59,353 nucleotides of DNA from Prevotellaceae bacterium (GTDB lineage Bacteria > Bacteroidota > Bacteroidia > Bacteroidales > UBA932), in NCBI GenBank assembly GCA_031258195.1, contig JAIRNF010000049.1, forward strand, positions 1 to 59,353, in the 5' to 3' direction. Below the pieces are notes generated by a model, which was given only the letters and a program-made list of their open reading frames with translations, was not told where the DNA came from and did no database searches. Shown here in pieces: positions 34,424 to 43,726 of this stretch (position 1 is the first letter of the stretch; every line of letters starts with the position of its first letter). A program made the translations under genes and the position numbers.

Positions 34424-35824
34424 TTATCCGTTTACAACAAATACGTTTGCTTCCGATTTTTTCAGGATTTCTTCAAGCTCTTGTTCGTTCTTTACCAGCT
34501 TGGCGCGCAATGGAGATAAGGTCCATAGCGGTTTATCTTCATTTTTATTTTTAGGTTTCATAAATAACATGCGGATGTACGAAGCCTTATTTTTTATATC
34601 AAACGTTTCGGAAAACTTGCAAAGAACCACAACCGATGAAGAGTTTAGCTTCCCGACGATGTTTTCAACATCTTCCTTATTGGCTAATGCTGATAAACAT
34701 AGGATAGATACTGCATCTGTGCGGAAAACCGTACTGACATCTTTGCTGTTTTGCCATTCGGAAGAGCTGATTATTTGTTGAACTTCGTTTACATCATCCA
34801 TCGGTTTCACATGCACTTCCTGGTCGTACAGTAACTTTAGGCTTATATCGCTTTTTGATCTGAGTTCAGAATATAAGCTCCAAACCATATTCTTATAATG
34901 GTTTAGAAATGTACCCATTTCCGAACTACTTGTAATACCTGATAGTAATCCGTTATAGTATGAAGCGAAAAATCCCACTTCTGAGGTAAATGGGTTACGC
35001 AATTCGGGCACACGTACCACGAGCTCTTTTGTCTTGGCATATATTTTCCAGATAATCCGGCGTATATCATCTGATGGTTCAAAGTCTTTAAAAAATAGCA
35101 ACTCACCCTCAACCCTTCTTACAATTTCAGTTCTCAGGTTTGTTTCTCTCGCAAGGGTAGGGGTAGGTTGAACGACCTCTATGTCTTCTTTTTTCGGAAA
35201 AGTGTAGAATTGCTTATCCAGCTTATAGCAATGAGAGAAAGAAAAAAGGTTGAACATATCTTTAAACTGAACTTTTACCGAATCGATGGTATAGCTACGA
35301 ATATCAAACAGATCCAGATCGCACTCCAAATCTGCTTTGTGGGCAAATAAGAAAGAAAAACCTCTGGCGGCAAAGAAATACGCCTTTGTCGATCGGTTGC
35401 CATCATAGTAAAAGCGCAGCTTAACAGAGCTCAGTATTGGAAAGCTAAGCCTAAGGATTTTTACATGCGCAATGGTTCGGGTTTGCTTTTTACCTTCAAT
35501 AGTTTCAAAGCTAATAGTAAGAAAGCTTTTGTTGTTTCTGGCTCTGTGAGAGAAAAGCGAGAACGGTATTAAGGTTAAAAGAAAAGAGCAGACCACAAGT
35601 ATTATAATAAATACAAGTACAAGCTTAAGCAGCACAATAAGAATTGCATAAAACATGGATGTCTCTACCTCTGTTGACTGACGACTTAATATATAGCTAT
35701 AACCTATGAGAGATAGCGCCACTAAAAGAAAAAAATTAAGCCTTAGCGGGAAAGCGTCAAGAATTCTTAATATGCGGGGTTTGCGTTTCGCTATAAGCTG
35801 TTTTGCTGCTATAAAATCTTTCAT
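34424..35824 (-). CDS. DUF58 domain protein
   Basis: A 466-residue membrane protein with two N-terminal helices (FFLLVALSLIGYSYIL and YAILIVLLKLVLVFIIILVVCSFLLT). The DUF58 signature FKDFEPSDDIRRIIWKIYAKTKELVVRVPE lies at about residues 240-270, where the usual form is YxxGDDxRxIxW. A VWA-like domain follows. DUF58 proteins are partners of MoxR ATPases. The gene overlaps gmk by 4 bp upstream and is followed by the transglutaminase-like gene, a typical DUF58-TGase order. Confidence 0.88.
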   Translation of the reverse strand: MKDFIAAKQLIAKRKPRILRILDAFPLRLNFFLLVALSLIGYSYILSRQSTEVETSMFYAILIVLLKLVLVFIIILVVCSFLLTLIPFSLFSHRARNNKSFLTISFETIEGKKQTRTIAHVKILRLSFPILSSVKLRFYYDGNRSTKAYFFAARGFSFLFAHKADLECDLDLFDIRSYTIDSVKVQFKDMFNLFSFSHCYKLDKQFYTFPKKEDIEVVQPTPTLARETNLRTEIVRRVEGELLFFKDFEPSDDIRRIIWKIYAKTKELVVRVPELRNPFTSEVGFFASYYNGLLSGITSSSEMGTFLNHYKNMVWSLYSELRSKSDISLKLLYDQEVHVKPMDDVNEVQQIISSSEWQNSKDVSTVFRTDAVSILCLSALANKEDVENIVGKLNSSSVVVLCKFSETFDIKNKASYIRMLFMKPKNKNEDKPLWTLSPLRAKLVKNEQELEEILKKSEANVFVVNG

Positions 35825-36402
35825 TCTTTTAACCAGTCTTCTACCAGCTGTTCTGCTTCTTTTATTGCATCATTCAGCTTATTATTTACAACTATCCTAT
35901 CAAAATATTTTGAGTATGTCATTTCTTGTTCCGCCAGTTTTACACGTGCTTCGATATCTTCTGTAGAATCTGTTTGGCGACTCTCCAGACGTTTCCGAAG
36001 TTCTTCAACCGAAGGAGGCATCACAAATATAGCCAAAGCATTATTACCTAAAAGTTTTTTAATGTTAACCCCGCCTTTTACGTCCACATCAAAAATAACG
36101 GTTCCGCCCGCATCCCATATCCTATCCAGCTCAGACTTAAGTGTGCCGTAGTATCGACCAGTATATACCTCTTCCCACTCAATAAATTCACCACCATTCA
36201 CCTTTTTGTGGAATTCTTCTACTGTAAGAAAATGATAATCTTTTCCGTGAACCTCTTGCCCTCTACACGGGCGGGTTGTTGCCGATATGGAAAACTGCAG
36301 CTGAGGGAATTTTGCCAGCAAATGGTGTACAATGGTAGTTTTTCCCGACCCTGACGGAGCCGAAAAGATAACTACTTTTTTATAGTTGTTGGTTGTAGCC
36401 AT
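35821..36402 (-). CDS. gmk: Guanylate kinase
   Basis: A 193-residue cytosolic enzyme that phosphorylates GMP to GDP with ATP. It has the P-loop FSAPSGSGKTTIV, the GMP-binding ISATTRPCRGQEVHGKDYHFLT, FIEWEEVYTGRYYGT and VDVKGGVNIKK, and the lid region with ESRQTDSTEDIEARV. Length is standard. It overlaps the DUF58 gene by 4 bp and follows the reductase gene after 62 bp. Confidence 0.97.
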   Translation of the reverse strand: MATTNNYKKVVIFSAPSGSGKTTIVHHLLAKFPQLQFSISATTRPCRGQEVHGKDYHFLTVEEFHKKVNGGEFIEWEEVYTGRYYGTLKSELDRIWDAGGTVIFDVDVKGGVNIKKLLGNNALAIFVMPPSVEELRKRLESRQTDSTEDIEARVKLAEQEMTYSKYFDRIVVNNKLNDAIKEAEQLVEDWLKE

Positions 36403-36464
36403 ATTTACAAAAAAGGTGGGAGATAATCACTGTCTGCCCACCCATATTTGGTTAATATTCTATT

Positions 36465-37208
36465 TTAAACCGTCATCCCCCCATCTACGCTTAATACCGC
36501 ACCGTTGATGTAAGATGCCTCTTCGGAAGCGAGGAATAAATATGCCGAAGCAATTTCTTCAGGCTTTCCTAGACGTCCAATAGGAACTTTACTTTCCATC
36601 GATTGTATTACATTTTCGGGCATGGCTGCAACCATTTCGGTAGCGATAAACCCGGGGGCGATGGCGTTAACCGTAATACCCTTTCTGCCCAGCTCGCGAG
36701 CCCAGGTTTTAGTCATACCGATAAGCCCCGATTTTGTTGCAACGTAGTTGGTCTGCCCAAAGTTTCCATAGAGCGCAACTACCGACGAAGCGTTTAGTAT
36801 TCTTCCGTATCCCTTTTGCAGCATGTACTCCGATATTATCTTGGTGCAGTAAAATACCCCGCTTAGGTTTACATCAATAACCTGCTTCCATTGCTCGGGT
36901 GTCATTTTCTTAAGAGTGCTGTCGCGTGTAATACCTGCATTGTTGATAAGAATATCGATTGCGCCAAGCTGCTTGAACACCCGATCTGCCGCAGCTCCTA
37001 TTTCATCATATTTTGCAGTATTAACCTTATCAAAAATCGCTGTGTACCCTTTTTCAGTCAGCTTTTCAACAAGTGCTTTACCTTTAGCTTCATCTAAATC
37101 CCAGATAACCACTTTTGCCCCTTCGGCAGCAAATTTTATAGCAGTTGCTTCGCCTATACCTGCCGCACCGCCTGTTATGATGGCTACTTTATTTTCTAAT
37201 CTTTTCAT
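36465..37208 (-). CDS. Short-chain dehydrogenase: 3-oxoacyl-ACP or acetoacetyl-CoA reductase (FabG/PhaB-like)
   Basis: A 247-residue NAD(P)H-dependent SDR reductase. The Rossmann motif is TGGAAGIG (residues 12-19), NNAG is at 89-92 and the catalytic Ser141-142, Tyr155 and Lys159 lie in NASSVVALYGNFGQTNYVATKSG. The C-terminus VLSVDGGMTV is typical. FabG of lipid synthesis and PhaB, which reduces acetoacetyl-CoA to (R)-3-hydroxybutyryl-CoA, cannot be told apart by eye. The next genes upstream are a MaoC-type hydratase and an acetyl-CoA acetyltransferase, which favours the PhaB-like role. A palindromic repeat separates it from the hydratase gene. Confidence 0.88.
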   Translation of the reverse strand: MKRLENKVAIITGGAAGIGEATAIKFAAEGAKVVIWDLDEAKGKALVEKLTEKGYTAIFDKVNTAKYDEIGAAADRVFKQLGAIDILINNAGITRDSTLKKMTPEQWKQVIDVNLSGVFYCTKIISEYMLQKGYGRILNASSVVALYGNFGQTNYVATKSGLIGMTKTWARELGRKGITVNAIAPGFIATEMVAAMPENVIQSMESKVPIGRLGKPEEIASAYLFLASEEASYINGAVLSVDGGMTV

Positions 37209-37280
37209 GTATTATATCGTTATGCGTTAATCATAAAATGTTAAGCGAAAAAAATTTGATGATCTGAAAATATTTCTTTT

Positions 37281-37363
37281 CGTCATGTCGAACGAAGTGA
37301 GACATCTGCTAAATAGCAGTAGCAATCCGAATGAGGGGATGTCTCACTTCGTTCGACATGACG
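37281..37363. repeat. Palindromic intergenic repeat between two cluster genes
   Basis: Two complementary 26-nt arms (37281-37306 and 37338-37363; core CGTCATGTCGAACGAAGTGA) around a 31-nt loop, in the gap between the hydratase and reductase genes. Unlike most copies it is between tandem genes. Confidence 0.88.
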
Positions 37364-37407
37364 TTGCTCCGTAGCTTTTCTTTCATTTTCGTCTTAAATG
37401 CTAATAC

Positions 37408-37815
37408 CTATTCTACAAATTCTATATCATGCTTAAGTTTAGCAACTCCGCTGATATATACTTTTCCGTTGGTATCTTCCAACGAACATATTATTTTACC
37501 GATATGCCTTTGGGTATCGACGCTTTGAACTTCGAACTTGGCTATATATTGCTGATCGACATACACAGGGGCAAGAAATTTCATATCCTGATATAGGTAT
37601 ATGGTACCTTCTCCCGGAAATAGGGTACCGAATACTTTCGAAAATACGGCTCCGGAAAAAAAACCATGTACTATTGGGTGCTTAAAAGGTGTTTTTGCTG
37701 CGTATTCAGGGTCAATGTGAACGGGGTTGTTATCTCCCGAAATTTTAGCAAACATATTTACGTCTGCTTGCTTAAACATTATCTCGTGGGTGTATGTATC
37801 TCCGGTTTTTATCAT
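37408..37815 (-). CDS. MaoC-like (R)-specific enoyl-CoA hydratase (PhaJ-like)
   Basis: A 135-residue single hot-dog protein. The hydratase-2 motif appears as FAKISGDNNPVHIDPEYAAKTPF, with the catalytic Asp and His, followed by HPIVHGFFSGAVFSKVFGTLFPG and IYLYQDMKFLAPVYV. PhaJ-type enzymes interconvert (R)-3-hydroxyacyl-CoA and trans-2-enoyl-CoA. Between a thiolase and an SDR reductase, it would link (R)-3-hydroxybutyryl-CoA to crotonyl-CoA. A terminator-like hairpin separates it from the thiolase upstream. Substrate length is inferred from context. Confidence 0.88.
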   Translation of the reverse strand: MIKTGDTYTHEIMFKQADVNMFAKISGDNNPVHIDPEYAAKTPFKHPIVHGFFSGAVFSKVFGTLFPGEGTIYLYQDMKFLAPVYVDQQYIAKFEVQSVDTQRHIGKIICSLEDTNGKVYISGVAKLKHDIEFVE

Positions 37816-37854
37816 TGTTTTTTCGTTAAGATTTAGAACCCAAAGATAAAAATT

Positions 37855-37894
37855 AAAAGTGTAAGCAGCAAAACCGTTGCTACTTACACTTTTT
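37855..37894 (-). terminator. Terminator after the thiolase gene
   Basis: On the minus strand AGTGTAAGTAGCAA and TTGCTGCTTACACT pair with one wobble and are followed by TTTTAATTTTT, 20 bp past the thiolase stop. Confidence 0.8.
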
Positions 37895-37914
37895 CAGAGT
37901 TTTTGGATGGTATT

Positions 37915-39120
37915 TTAGCAGGATTTGAGGATGAGCGCAGTACCCATTCCTCCGCCAATGCATAGCGATGCAAGACCGTACTTTTTACCGCTGTGCTTTA
38001 GTTCGTATAGTAAGCTTACGGTAATACGATTGCCCGATGCGCCTACGGGGTGTCCTAAAGCAATGGCGCCTCCATTAATATTGATACGCTCAGATAACCA
38101 GTCGGAAGTTACGTTGTTGTCTTCGCAAAGCTGCTTTATTACACCTAATGATTGCGCGGCAAAAGCTTCGTTCAGCTCAATAACTTCCATATCGGTAAGC
38201 TTCATGTTTGCTTTTTGCAACGCTTTGCTGATAGCCGGAACAGGTCCCATTCCCATAATGCTGGGATCAACTCCTCCCTGACCTGTAGCAATAATTTCAG
38301 CCATTGGAGTTAGGTTATATTTTTTTACAGCCTCTTCTGATGCCACTAAAATAAACGAAGCACCATCGTTAATTCCCGAAGCATTTCCAGCTGTAACGGT
38401 ACCGTCTTTTTTGAAAGCGGGTTTTAACGCTGCTAATTTTTCCAGACTGGTCGAACGGTTAGGAAACTCGTCGGTATCAAACGTAATGGTCTCTTTCCTA
38501 GTTACGATTTCTATGGGTACGATTTCGTCTTTAAACTTTCCGCCGTCAATAGCAGCAATTGCTTTCTGTTGCGATGCATAAGAGAATTTATCCTGTTCTT
38601 CGCGGGTTATACCGTACTTTTCGGCAACATTTTCGGCTGTTATACCCATGTGCTGTCCGCTGAATGCATCGGTTAATCCATCGTGTACCATATGATCCAG
38701 CATGGTAATGTTGCCCATTTTATGACCGTCGCGAAGCTGACCCGGTGCCACAAATCCGGCACCCGACATAGATTCGGTACCTCCGGCTAGAATTATATTT
38801 GCTTCACCGGATTTGATATTATTGTATGCCATGATAATGGCTTTCATACCGCTACCACAAATCATATTTATGCCGTATGCGGGAACTTCTTTCGGTATCC
38901 CACCTTTTATGGCAGCCTGACGTGCTATACCCTGACCTTGTCCGGCTGATAGGATGTTACCAACTATTACCTCATCAATAATAGCAGGATCTATTTTAGC
39001 TTCGGCAAGAATGCTCTTAATGACTGTTGCGCCCATATCGGCGGCGGATACAGAAGACAGCCCCCCCATAAATTTACCTATTGCGGTACGTTTTGCTACT
39101 ACAATGTATATTTTACTCAT
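37915..39120 (-). CDS. Acetyl-CoA C-acetyltransferase (thiolase)
   Basis: A 401-residue biosynthetic/degradative thiolase interconverting two acetyl-CoA with acetoacetyl-CoA and CoA. The nucleophilic Cys88 is in NMICGSGMKAI, the catalytic His lies in GGAIALGHPVGASG and the second Cys in SLCIGGGMGTAL. Length and motifs are complete. It is the last gene before a terminator, 25 bp behind atoA. In lysine fermentation it cleaves the acetoacetyl-CoA made by the CoA-transferase into acetyl-CoA, which can yield acetate and ATP. Confidence 0.95.
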   Translation of the reverse strand: MSKIYIVVAKRTAIGKFMGGLSSVSAADMGATVIKSILAEAKIDPAIIDEVIVGNILSAGQGQGIARQAAIKGGIPKEVPAYGINMICGSGMKAIIMAYNNIKSGEANIILAGGTESMSGAGFVAPGQLRDGHKMGNITMLDHMVHDGLTDAFSGQHMGITAENVAEKYGITREEQDKFSYASQQKAIAAIDGGKFKDEIVPIEIVTRKETITFDTDEFPNRSTSLEKLAALKPAFKKDGTVTAGNASGINDGASFILVASEEAVKKYNLTPMAEIIATGQGGVDPSIMGMGPVPAISKALQKANMKLTDMEVIELNEAFAAQSLGVIKQLCEDNNVTSDWLSERININGGAIALGHPVGASGNRITVSLLYELKHSGKKYGLASLCIGGGMGTALILKSC

Positions 39121-39145
39121 GTTTTTGAATATTGATGTTTCAGAA

Positions 39146-39805
39146 TTATACTTCCATATCTTTTAGAGCATCGGCAACCATAAGGGTTGCTTCGGTTGCC
39201 TCTTGTACCTGTTCTACAGTAAACTCGGGGTTAACCTCTTTCAGCACGATTCCCTTATCAGTAATTTCCATCACACCCATTTCGGTGATAATCATTTCAA
39301 CTTTTCCGGCTGCAGTAAGAGGAAGGGTACATTTTTTAAGGATTTTCTTATTGCCTTTAGCGGTATGCTCCATAGCCAAAATTACTCTACGGGCACCCGA
39401 AAGTAGATCCATAGCTCCACCCATTCCCGGCGCTGTTTTTCCTGGAATAATCCAGTTGGCAAGATTTCCCTTTTCATCAACCTGTAGTGCGCCGAGAATT
39501 GAAGCGTCAACATGCCCGCCGCGAATAATGGCAAAAGATGTAGCGCTATCAAAACCGCATGCACCGGGCAATGCCGTAATGTAGCCACCGCCTGCGTTCA
39601 TAAGATCCTTGTCTTCTTTTCCTGCTTCGGGCGAAGGTCCCATACCCAGCATACCGTTTTCTGACTGAAGTGTTACATGTATGCCTTCCGGAATGTAGTT
39701 AGGAATAAGCGTAGGAAGACCTATTCCAAGGTTTACCACGTAACCGTCTTTCAGCTCCTTAGCGGCACGTTTGGCAATAACTTCTCTGATTTGATTTTTA
39801 TCCAT
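39146..39805 (-). CDS. atoA: Acetoacetate:butyryl-CoA CoA-transferase, subunit B (AtoA-like)
   Basis: A 219-residue beta subunit of a class I CoA-transferase. It shows RAAKELKDGYVVNLGIGLPTLIPNYIPEG, the catalytic glutamate motif SENGMLGMGP, and GGHVDASILGALQVDEKGNLANWIIPG. In this pathway it moves CoA from butyryl-CoA to acetoacetate, giving butyrate and acetoacetyl-CoA. Its partner subunit A is not adjacent but about 10 kb away, at the other end of the same gene run. It lies 35 bp behind kamE. Confidence 0.94.
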   Translation of the reverse strand: MDKNQIREVIAKRAAKELKDGYVVNLGIGLPTLIPNYIPEGIHVTLQSENGMLGMGPSPEAGKEDKDLMNAGGGYITALPGACGFDSATSFAIIRGGHVDASILGALQVDEKGNLANWIIPGKTAPGMGGAMDLLSGARRVILAMEHTAKGNKKILKKCTLPLTAAGKVEMIITEMGVMEITDKGIVLKEVNPEFTVEQVQEATEATLMVADALKDMEV

Positions 39806-39839
39806 GGCTCTTGTGATGTATGTTTTACTATTATAATTA

Positions 39840-40628
39840 TTATCCGTTAATTCTTTTATCTAGTTCTTGCGCAATGAAAGACGCTACATCATCGGCATAG
39901 GTATTCATGCCAAAACCGGCATCGTAACCCAGTTCTTTTGCCAACTCGTGTGTAACGCGAGGTCCTCCGCATGCTACTATCATTTTATGACGGATGCCTT
40001 CGGCTTCCAGTATCTCAATAAGGTTTACCATATTTTTTATATGTACATCTTTTTGTGTAACGGTTTGCGATACCAATATAGCATCAGCATTCAGCTCCAG
40101 GGCTTTAGCTATAAGATCTTCATTAGGTACCTGACTGCCCATGTTAAGGGCTTCAATCATTTCGTAACGCTCCAATCCGTAGTGACCTGCATAACCTTTC
40201 ATATTCATGATGGCATCAATACCTACGGTATGTGCATCTGTACCGGTACTTGCACCCACAACTACAATAGGACGCCCGATATGCTCTTTGATAAACTCGT
40301 CGGTCTGGTGCATATCCCATTTGGTAGATTCCACTTTAGGGACATGAATTGCCGTGTAGTCAACAGTATGCGTACAGCTACCGTAGCCGCTGAAAAATGT
40401 AAAGCCTTCGGTCAGCTGCTCGTAGTAAACAACCAACGGGTTTTCAAATCCCATTTTACGCATAAGTTGTTTTGCCGCTTCAATACCTTCGTCTCCAATA
40501 GGGACAGGAAGAGTAAAACTCATCTGAACTTTACCATCGTTCATGGTATCGCCGTATGGCTTAACCTTTTTAAGGTCTAGTGTTTTATCAAAATCTTTTG
40601 ATTCTGTTGAATATAGTCCGCTGCTCAT
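39840..40628 (-). CDS. kamE: Lysine 5,6-aminomutase, beta subunit
   Basis: A 262-residue cobalamin-binding subunit. The B12 motif is GTDAHTVGIDAI, with D131, H133 and G136 in the D-x-H-x-x-G pattern, and Lys144 in NMKGYAGHYG falls at the position of the PLP-anchoring lysine known for the clostridial enzyme. The enzyme moves an amino group of L-beta-lysine or D-lysine from C6 to C5 using adenosylcobalamin and PLP. A longer frame to 40691 adds 21 residues that do not fit the family, so MSSGLYSTE at 40628 is preferred. It follows kamD after 64 bp. Confidence 0.95.
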   Translation of the reverse strand: MSSGLYSTESKDFDKTLDLKKVKPYGDTMNDGKVQMSFTLPVPIGDEGIEAAKQLMRKMGFENPLVVYYEQLTEGFTFFSGYGSCTHTVDYTAIHVPKVESTKWDMHQTDEFIKEHIGRPIVVVGASTGTDAHTVGIDAIMNMKGYAGHYGLERYEMIEALNMGSQVPNEDLIAKALELNADAILVSQTVTQKDVHIKNMVNLIEILEAEGIRHKMIVACGGPRVTHELAKELGYDAGFGMNTYADDVASFIAQELDKRING

Positions 40629-40692
40629 ATTTCTGATTTTATTGTGTTGCTTTCGGGAGAAAAACTTATTGATAATTGTCCTCCGATACAAG

Positions 40693-42243
40693 CTACGACT
40701 TCATTAATTTAATAAATGGGTTTAAATATCCTTCTGCTTTTTCGCTAACGCCATCCAGTCCTTTACCTCCGTTTTTAGGACGTTTTATATCGGCAAATAT
40801 TCCTTTTTCAAGAGCAGTAAACAAACCTTCTTTCTCTAATTTTTCGAGAAGGTTGGTAGCCTTATCCAGTACTTCTTTTGCGCGATTACGAATGATGCCT
40901 CCTTTTTTATATTCAACCTCATCACCGATATTACGCATGTTGTTGAAGACATATTTCGCGTTTTCTATTGACAGAAACCTATCCTGCATTAAAGGTGTGT
41001 GAACGGCTTCGGTTAACATACCAAGCAGTTGCAGACCCTGCTTTGTCCATATAGAAACTGCATTGAAGAGTGCATCCTGAATATGACCTTTAAAGATATT
41101 ACCTGTCATAAACTTGGTTGGAGGCATGTATTTCAACGGTGCTTTGGGGAATATTTCGCGCGTCATTTGCGCTTGTGCCAGCTCGAGTAAGAAACCGTTT
41201 TCAAGATCGGGATCCATTTCGAAAGCATGCCCTAAGCCCATTTGTTCTTCGGGCAATCCGGCGGTTAACGCCATCTGTTCGTTGATAAGGTCTGAAGCGA
41301 GAACGGTATGTGCTTCTTCCACAGCATCGGCAGTAGTAAGGTAATTATCTTCACCCGTATTAATAATGATGCCCGCAAATCCGTTGATAACGCGAGAAAA
41401 ATACTGATCGATAAGCGTACGCTGCATGTTTATATCGCGGAAAAGAATTCCGTATAGCGCATCGTTAAGCATAACATCAAGTCCTTCGAGCGCACCCATT
41501 GCGGCAATTTCGGGCATACATAAGCCGGAGCAATAGTTGCAAAGACGAATGTAACGACCGACTTCTTCGCCAACTTCATCGAGGGCTTTACGCATAATAC
41601 GAAAGTTTTCCTGAGTTGCATATGTACCGCCAAAACCTTCGGTTGTTGCGCCGTAAGGAACATAGTCTAACAGACTCTGACCTGTTGTACGTATTACTGC
41701 AATAATATCTGCCCCCTGCCTGGCAGCGGCTTGGGCTTGTATAACGTCTTCGTAGATATTACCTGTTGCAACAATTACGTATAGGTATGGCATAGGACCT
41801 TCACCAATTGTTTCGATATACTTTTCACGACGGGCGCGGTTATTTTTAATTCGCTCAATGCTATAATCTATATATGGTTGTAAAGCATCTGTAACTTCTT
41901 CGCGGGTATGGGTGGGCAGCTGCGTAATATCCAGCTTGTTGCTGGCGATTTTCTCTGCAATTTGTTGAGGGCTGAGTCCTGTTTCAACAACAGCATTACC
42001 CAAAAAGAATACAGCACCTTGTCCGAGCGCGCTTTTTTCCTTAATACTGTCAACAACTACATTAGGTAGCGGTACGTCATTTGCATCGACACCATCCACC
42101 CCTAACAGGCGACAAAGAGTTCTTTCTACTGCGACAGAAGTGTATTTGTCAGAAAACCTTTTTACGTCATCGGCAATAGATTTGGCCATGCTGCGGGCAC
42201 GGTTAACCTTTGTAAAATCGAGTCCTAACTTACTTTTTTGCAC
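40693..42243 (-). CDS. kamD: Lysine 5,6-aminomutase, alpha subunit
   Basis: A 516-residue alpha subunit of the B12- and PLP-dependent aminomutase, matching the family from LGLDFTKVNRARSMAKSIADDV through LYVIVATGNIYEDVIQAQAAARQGADIIAVIRTTGQSLLDYVPYGATTEGFGGTYATQ (a shortened description of one conserved TIM-barrel stretch at residues about 150-210) to the C-terminal NMRNIGDEVEYKKGG. It works with KamE. Upstream neighbours kamB and kamC encode the presumed reactivation proteins, so the four genes form one functional block. Confidence 0.96.
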   Translation of the reverse strand: MQKSKLGLDFTKVNRARSMAKSIADDVKRFSDKYTSVAVERTLCRLLGVDGVDANDVPLPNVVVDSIKEKSALGQGAVFFLGNAVVETGLSPQQIAEKIASNKLDITQLPTHTREEVTDALQPYIDYSIERIKNNRARREKYIETIGEGPMPYLYVIVATGNIYEDVIQAQAAARQGADIIAVIRTTGQSLLDYVPYGATTEGFGGTYATQENFRIMRKALDEVGEEVGRYIRLCNYCSGLCMPEIAAMGALEGLDVMLNDALYGILFRDINMQRTLIDQYFSRVINGFAGIIINTGEDNYLTTADAVEEAHTVLASDLINEQMALTAGLPEEQMGLGHAFEMDPDLENGFLLELAQAQMTREIFPKAPLKYMPPTKFMTGNIFKGHIQDALFNAVSIWTKQGLQLLGMLTEAVHTPLMQDRFLSIENAKYVFNNMRNIGDEVEYKKGGIIRNRAKEVLDKATNLLEKLEKEGLFTALEKGIFADIKRPKNGGKGLDGVSEKAEGYLNPFIKLMKS

Positions 42244-42329
42244 GTTAATTTTGGTTTTTAATTGTTACTACTTTTGGTTTTTTATTTAGGTAAAATGGTT
42301 GTATTCTATTTTAATTGTTCGAAGATACT

Positions 42330-43715
42330 CTATTCGCGTGTAATATACAATTTTGCCTTATCCAGCAGCTCGTTACTCACACCAAGCAGCTGGGCTACGC
42401 GAATGGCATCCATCGGAACATCATCTTTATCGTCTTCAATTAGATTATAGTCGATATAATCGTTTATATTACTTTTATTTAAAGAACCGCTTACTTTTTC
42501 TTCTATAAATCCTTTAACCCGCAATCTTCTTGCGTTGGTCTGTATTCCGCTGTAATGTGTTGTGATGATGCTACCCGCTTTATGTTCTACAAGAAAGTCA
42601 AGCATAGCGCTTACTATTGCTTTTCCTTCTGTCGGGTTTGTAGCACGCGCCAGCTCATCGATAAGCAGAAGCGTTCGCTTACCCGATTTTACAACGTTTA
42701 TCATATCGTTAATGGTAAGCATTTCGGCAGCGTATGATGATAAACCTTTCATTTCCTCCTGTTCGTCTACAATAGATACTATTACTTCATCAACAATATA
42801 GATTGATGCTTGGCTTGCGGGTATGTAGAACCCAAGCTGGAAAAGGTATTGTGCCAGCTGAATTGTTTTAAGCAACACCGTTTTTCCCGACATATTTGCA
42901 CCTGTTATTAAGCAGGGTGAATGCTTAATATCAATATCGACAGGCTGGTAGTGCTTCTCTTCGTTTTCAAGATTCTTTTTTATAGGTGGATTGAATAACC
43001 CTCTGTACGAAGTCTTATCTTTTGTAATGATTGGCTTTACTAACTTTTCGGATGAGATTTGCGATGCTTTGGCAATTAAAATATCCAGTTTTGCAAGGTT
43101 ATTCAGCAGTGTTGCCAAATCGTTGGAGTAGGGGCGTAGCTTATCTGACAGCCCGGTGCGAATGCTATCTTCAACCTCGACAGATTGCAGGTAAAGCTCA
43201 TCTGCTTGCCCATCTTTTTCTTTAGCTGCTTTTATCTTTTTTCGAAGTCCAGTTAGTTCTTCCGAATAAGCATCGTAGATGTAGAAATGAGGTATGCGAG
43301 TATTGTCAGGATCCAGAATAGCTATAGCATCATTTAGATCCGGAAGCTTAACAGCCTCGATCTTTCCTTCATTCAGGAGATTGATAATGCTATCGGCAGT
43401 TAGGCATAAATGTTTTATCTCAAACAACTCGATATCATCAAGAGTAGCATTCTGAGATAAATTTGCTATTGTGCTTTTAATATCACGAACCTGAGCCAAC
43501 TTGATTTTTATGTTATCGAAAAGTTCAGCATTTTTAATATTGTCGTATGCATTGTAGATTTGCTCAATTTCATCCAGTGCTTTTTGAAGTTCTTCAGGTT
43601 GAGCTATAAGCTCACTATCAAGCAATACTCTTCTGCCTAGTCCCGATTGCAGGTCTAGCTCATTAATCATGTAGCCTAAGCTACGGCACTTATCTATAGC
43701 ATTGCGAAGTCGCAT
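42330..43715 (-). CDS. kamC: MutS-like ATPase of the lysine aminomutase locus (KamC, presumed reactivase)
   Basis: A 461-residue ATPase with a MutS-type C-terminal domain: Walker A ITGANMSGKTVLL, Walker B RTLLLIDELARATNPTEG, and SIITTHYSG. The N-terminal 230 residues are helical and lack the MutS mismatch-binding domain, so this is not a mismatch repair protein. In lysine-fermentation clusters a MutS-like gene is regularly placed between kamA/kamB and kamD and is thought to help exchange damaged cobalamin in the aminomutase. That function comes from context. It overlaps nothing and starts 11 bp behind kamB. Confidence 0.85.
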   Translation of the reverse strand: MRLRNAIDKCRSLGYMINELDLQSGLGRRVLLDSELIAQPEELQKALDEIEQIYNAYDNIKNAELFDNIKIKLAQVRDIKSTIANLSQNATLDDIELFEIKHLCLTADSIINLLNEGKIEAVKLPDLNDAIAILDPDNTRIPHFYIYDAYSEELTGLRKKIKAAKEKDGQADELYLQSVEVEDSIRTGLSDKLRPYSNDLATLLNNLAKLDILIAKASQISSEKLVKPIITKDKTSYRGLFNPPIKKNLENEEKHYQPVDIDIKHSPCLITGANMSGKTVLLKTIQLAQYLFQLGFYIPASQASIYIVDEVIVSIVDEQEEMKGLSSYAAEMLTINDMINVVKSGKRTLLLIDELARATNPTEGKAIVSAMLDFLVEHKAGSIITTHYSGIQTNARRLRVKGFIEEKVSGSLNKSNINDYIDYNLIEDDKDDVPMDAIRVAQLLGVSNELLDKAKLYITRE

Positions 43716-43726
43716 ATTTTTACCAC

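Noticed and set aside
7675-37363. CRISPR array
   Set aside because: The repeated units are dispersed palindromes kilobases apart, not regularly spaced direct repeats. No cas genes are present.
39867-40580. 237-residue plus-strand ORF opposite kamE
   Set aside because: Antisense shadow of kamE. No promoter, and composition is unlike real genes here.
42244-42329. Cobalamin riboswitch before kamD
   Set aside because: The 86-bp gap is AT-rich and too short, with no B12-box-like sequence.
42330-43715. DNA mismatch repair MutS
   Set aside because: Only the C-terminal ATPase part is MutS-like. There is no mismatch-binding domain, and the position within the kam block points to KamC.
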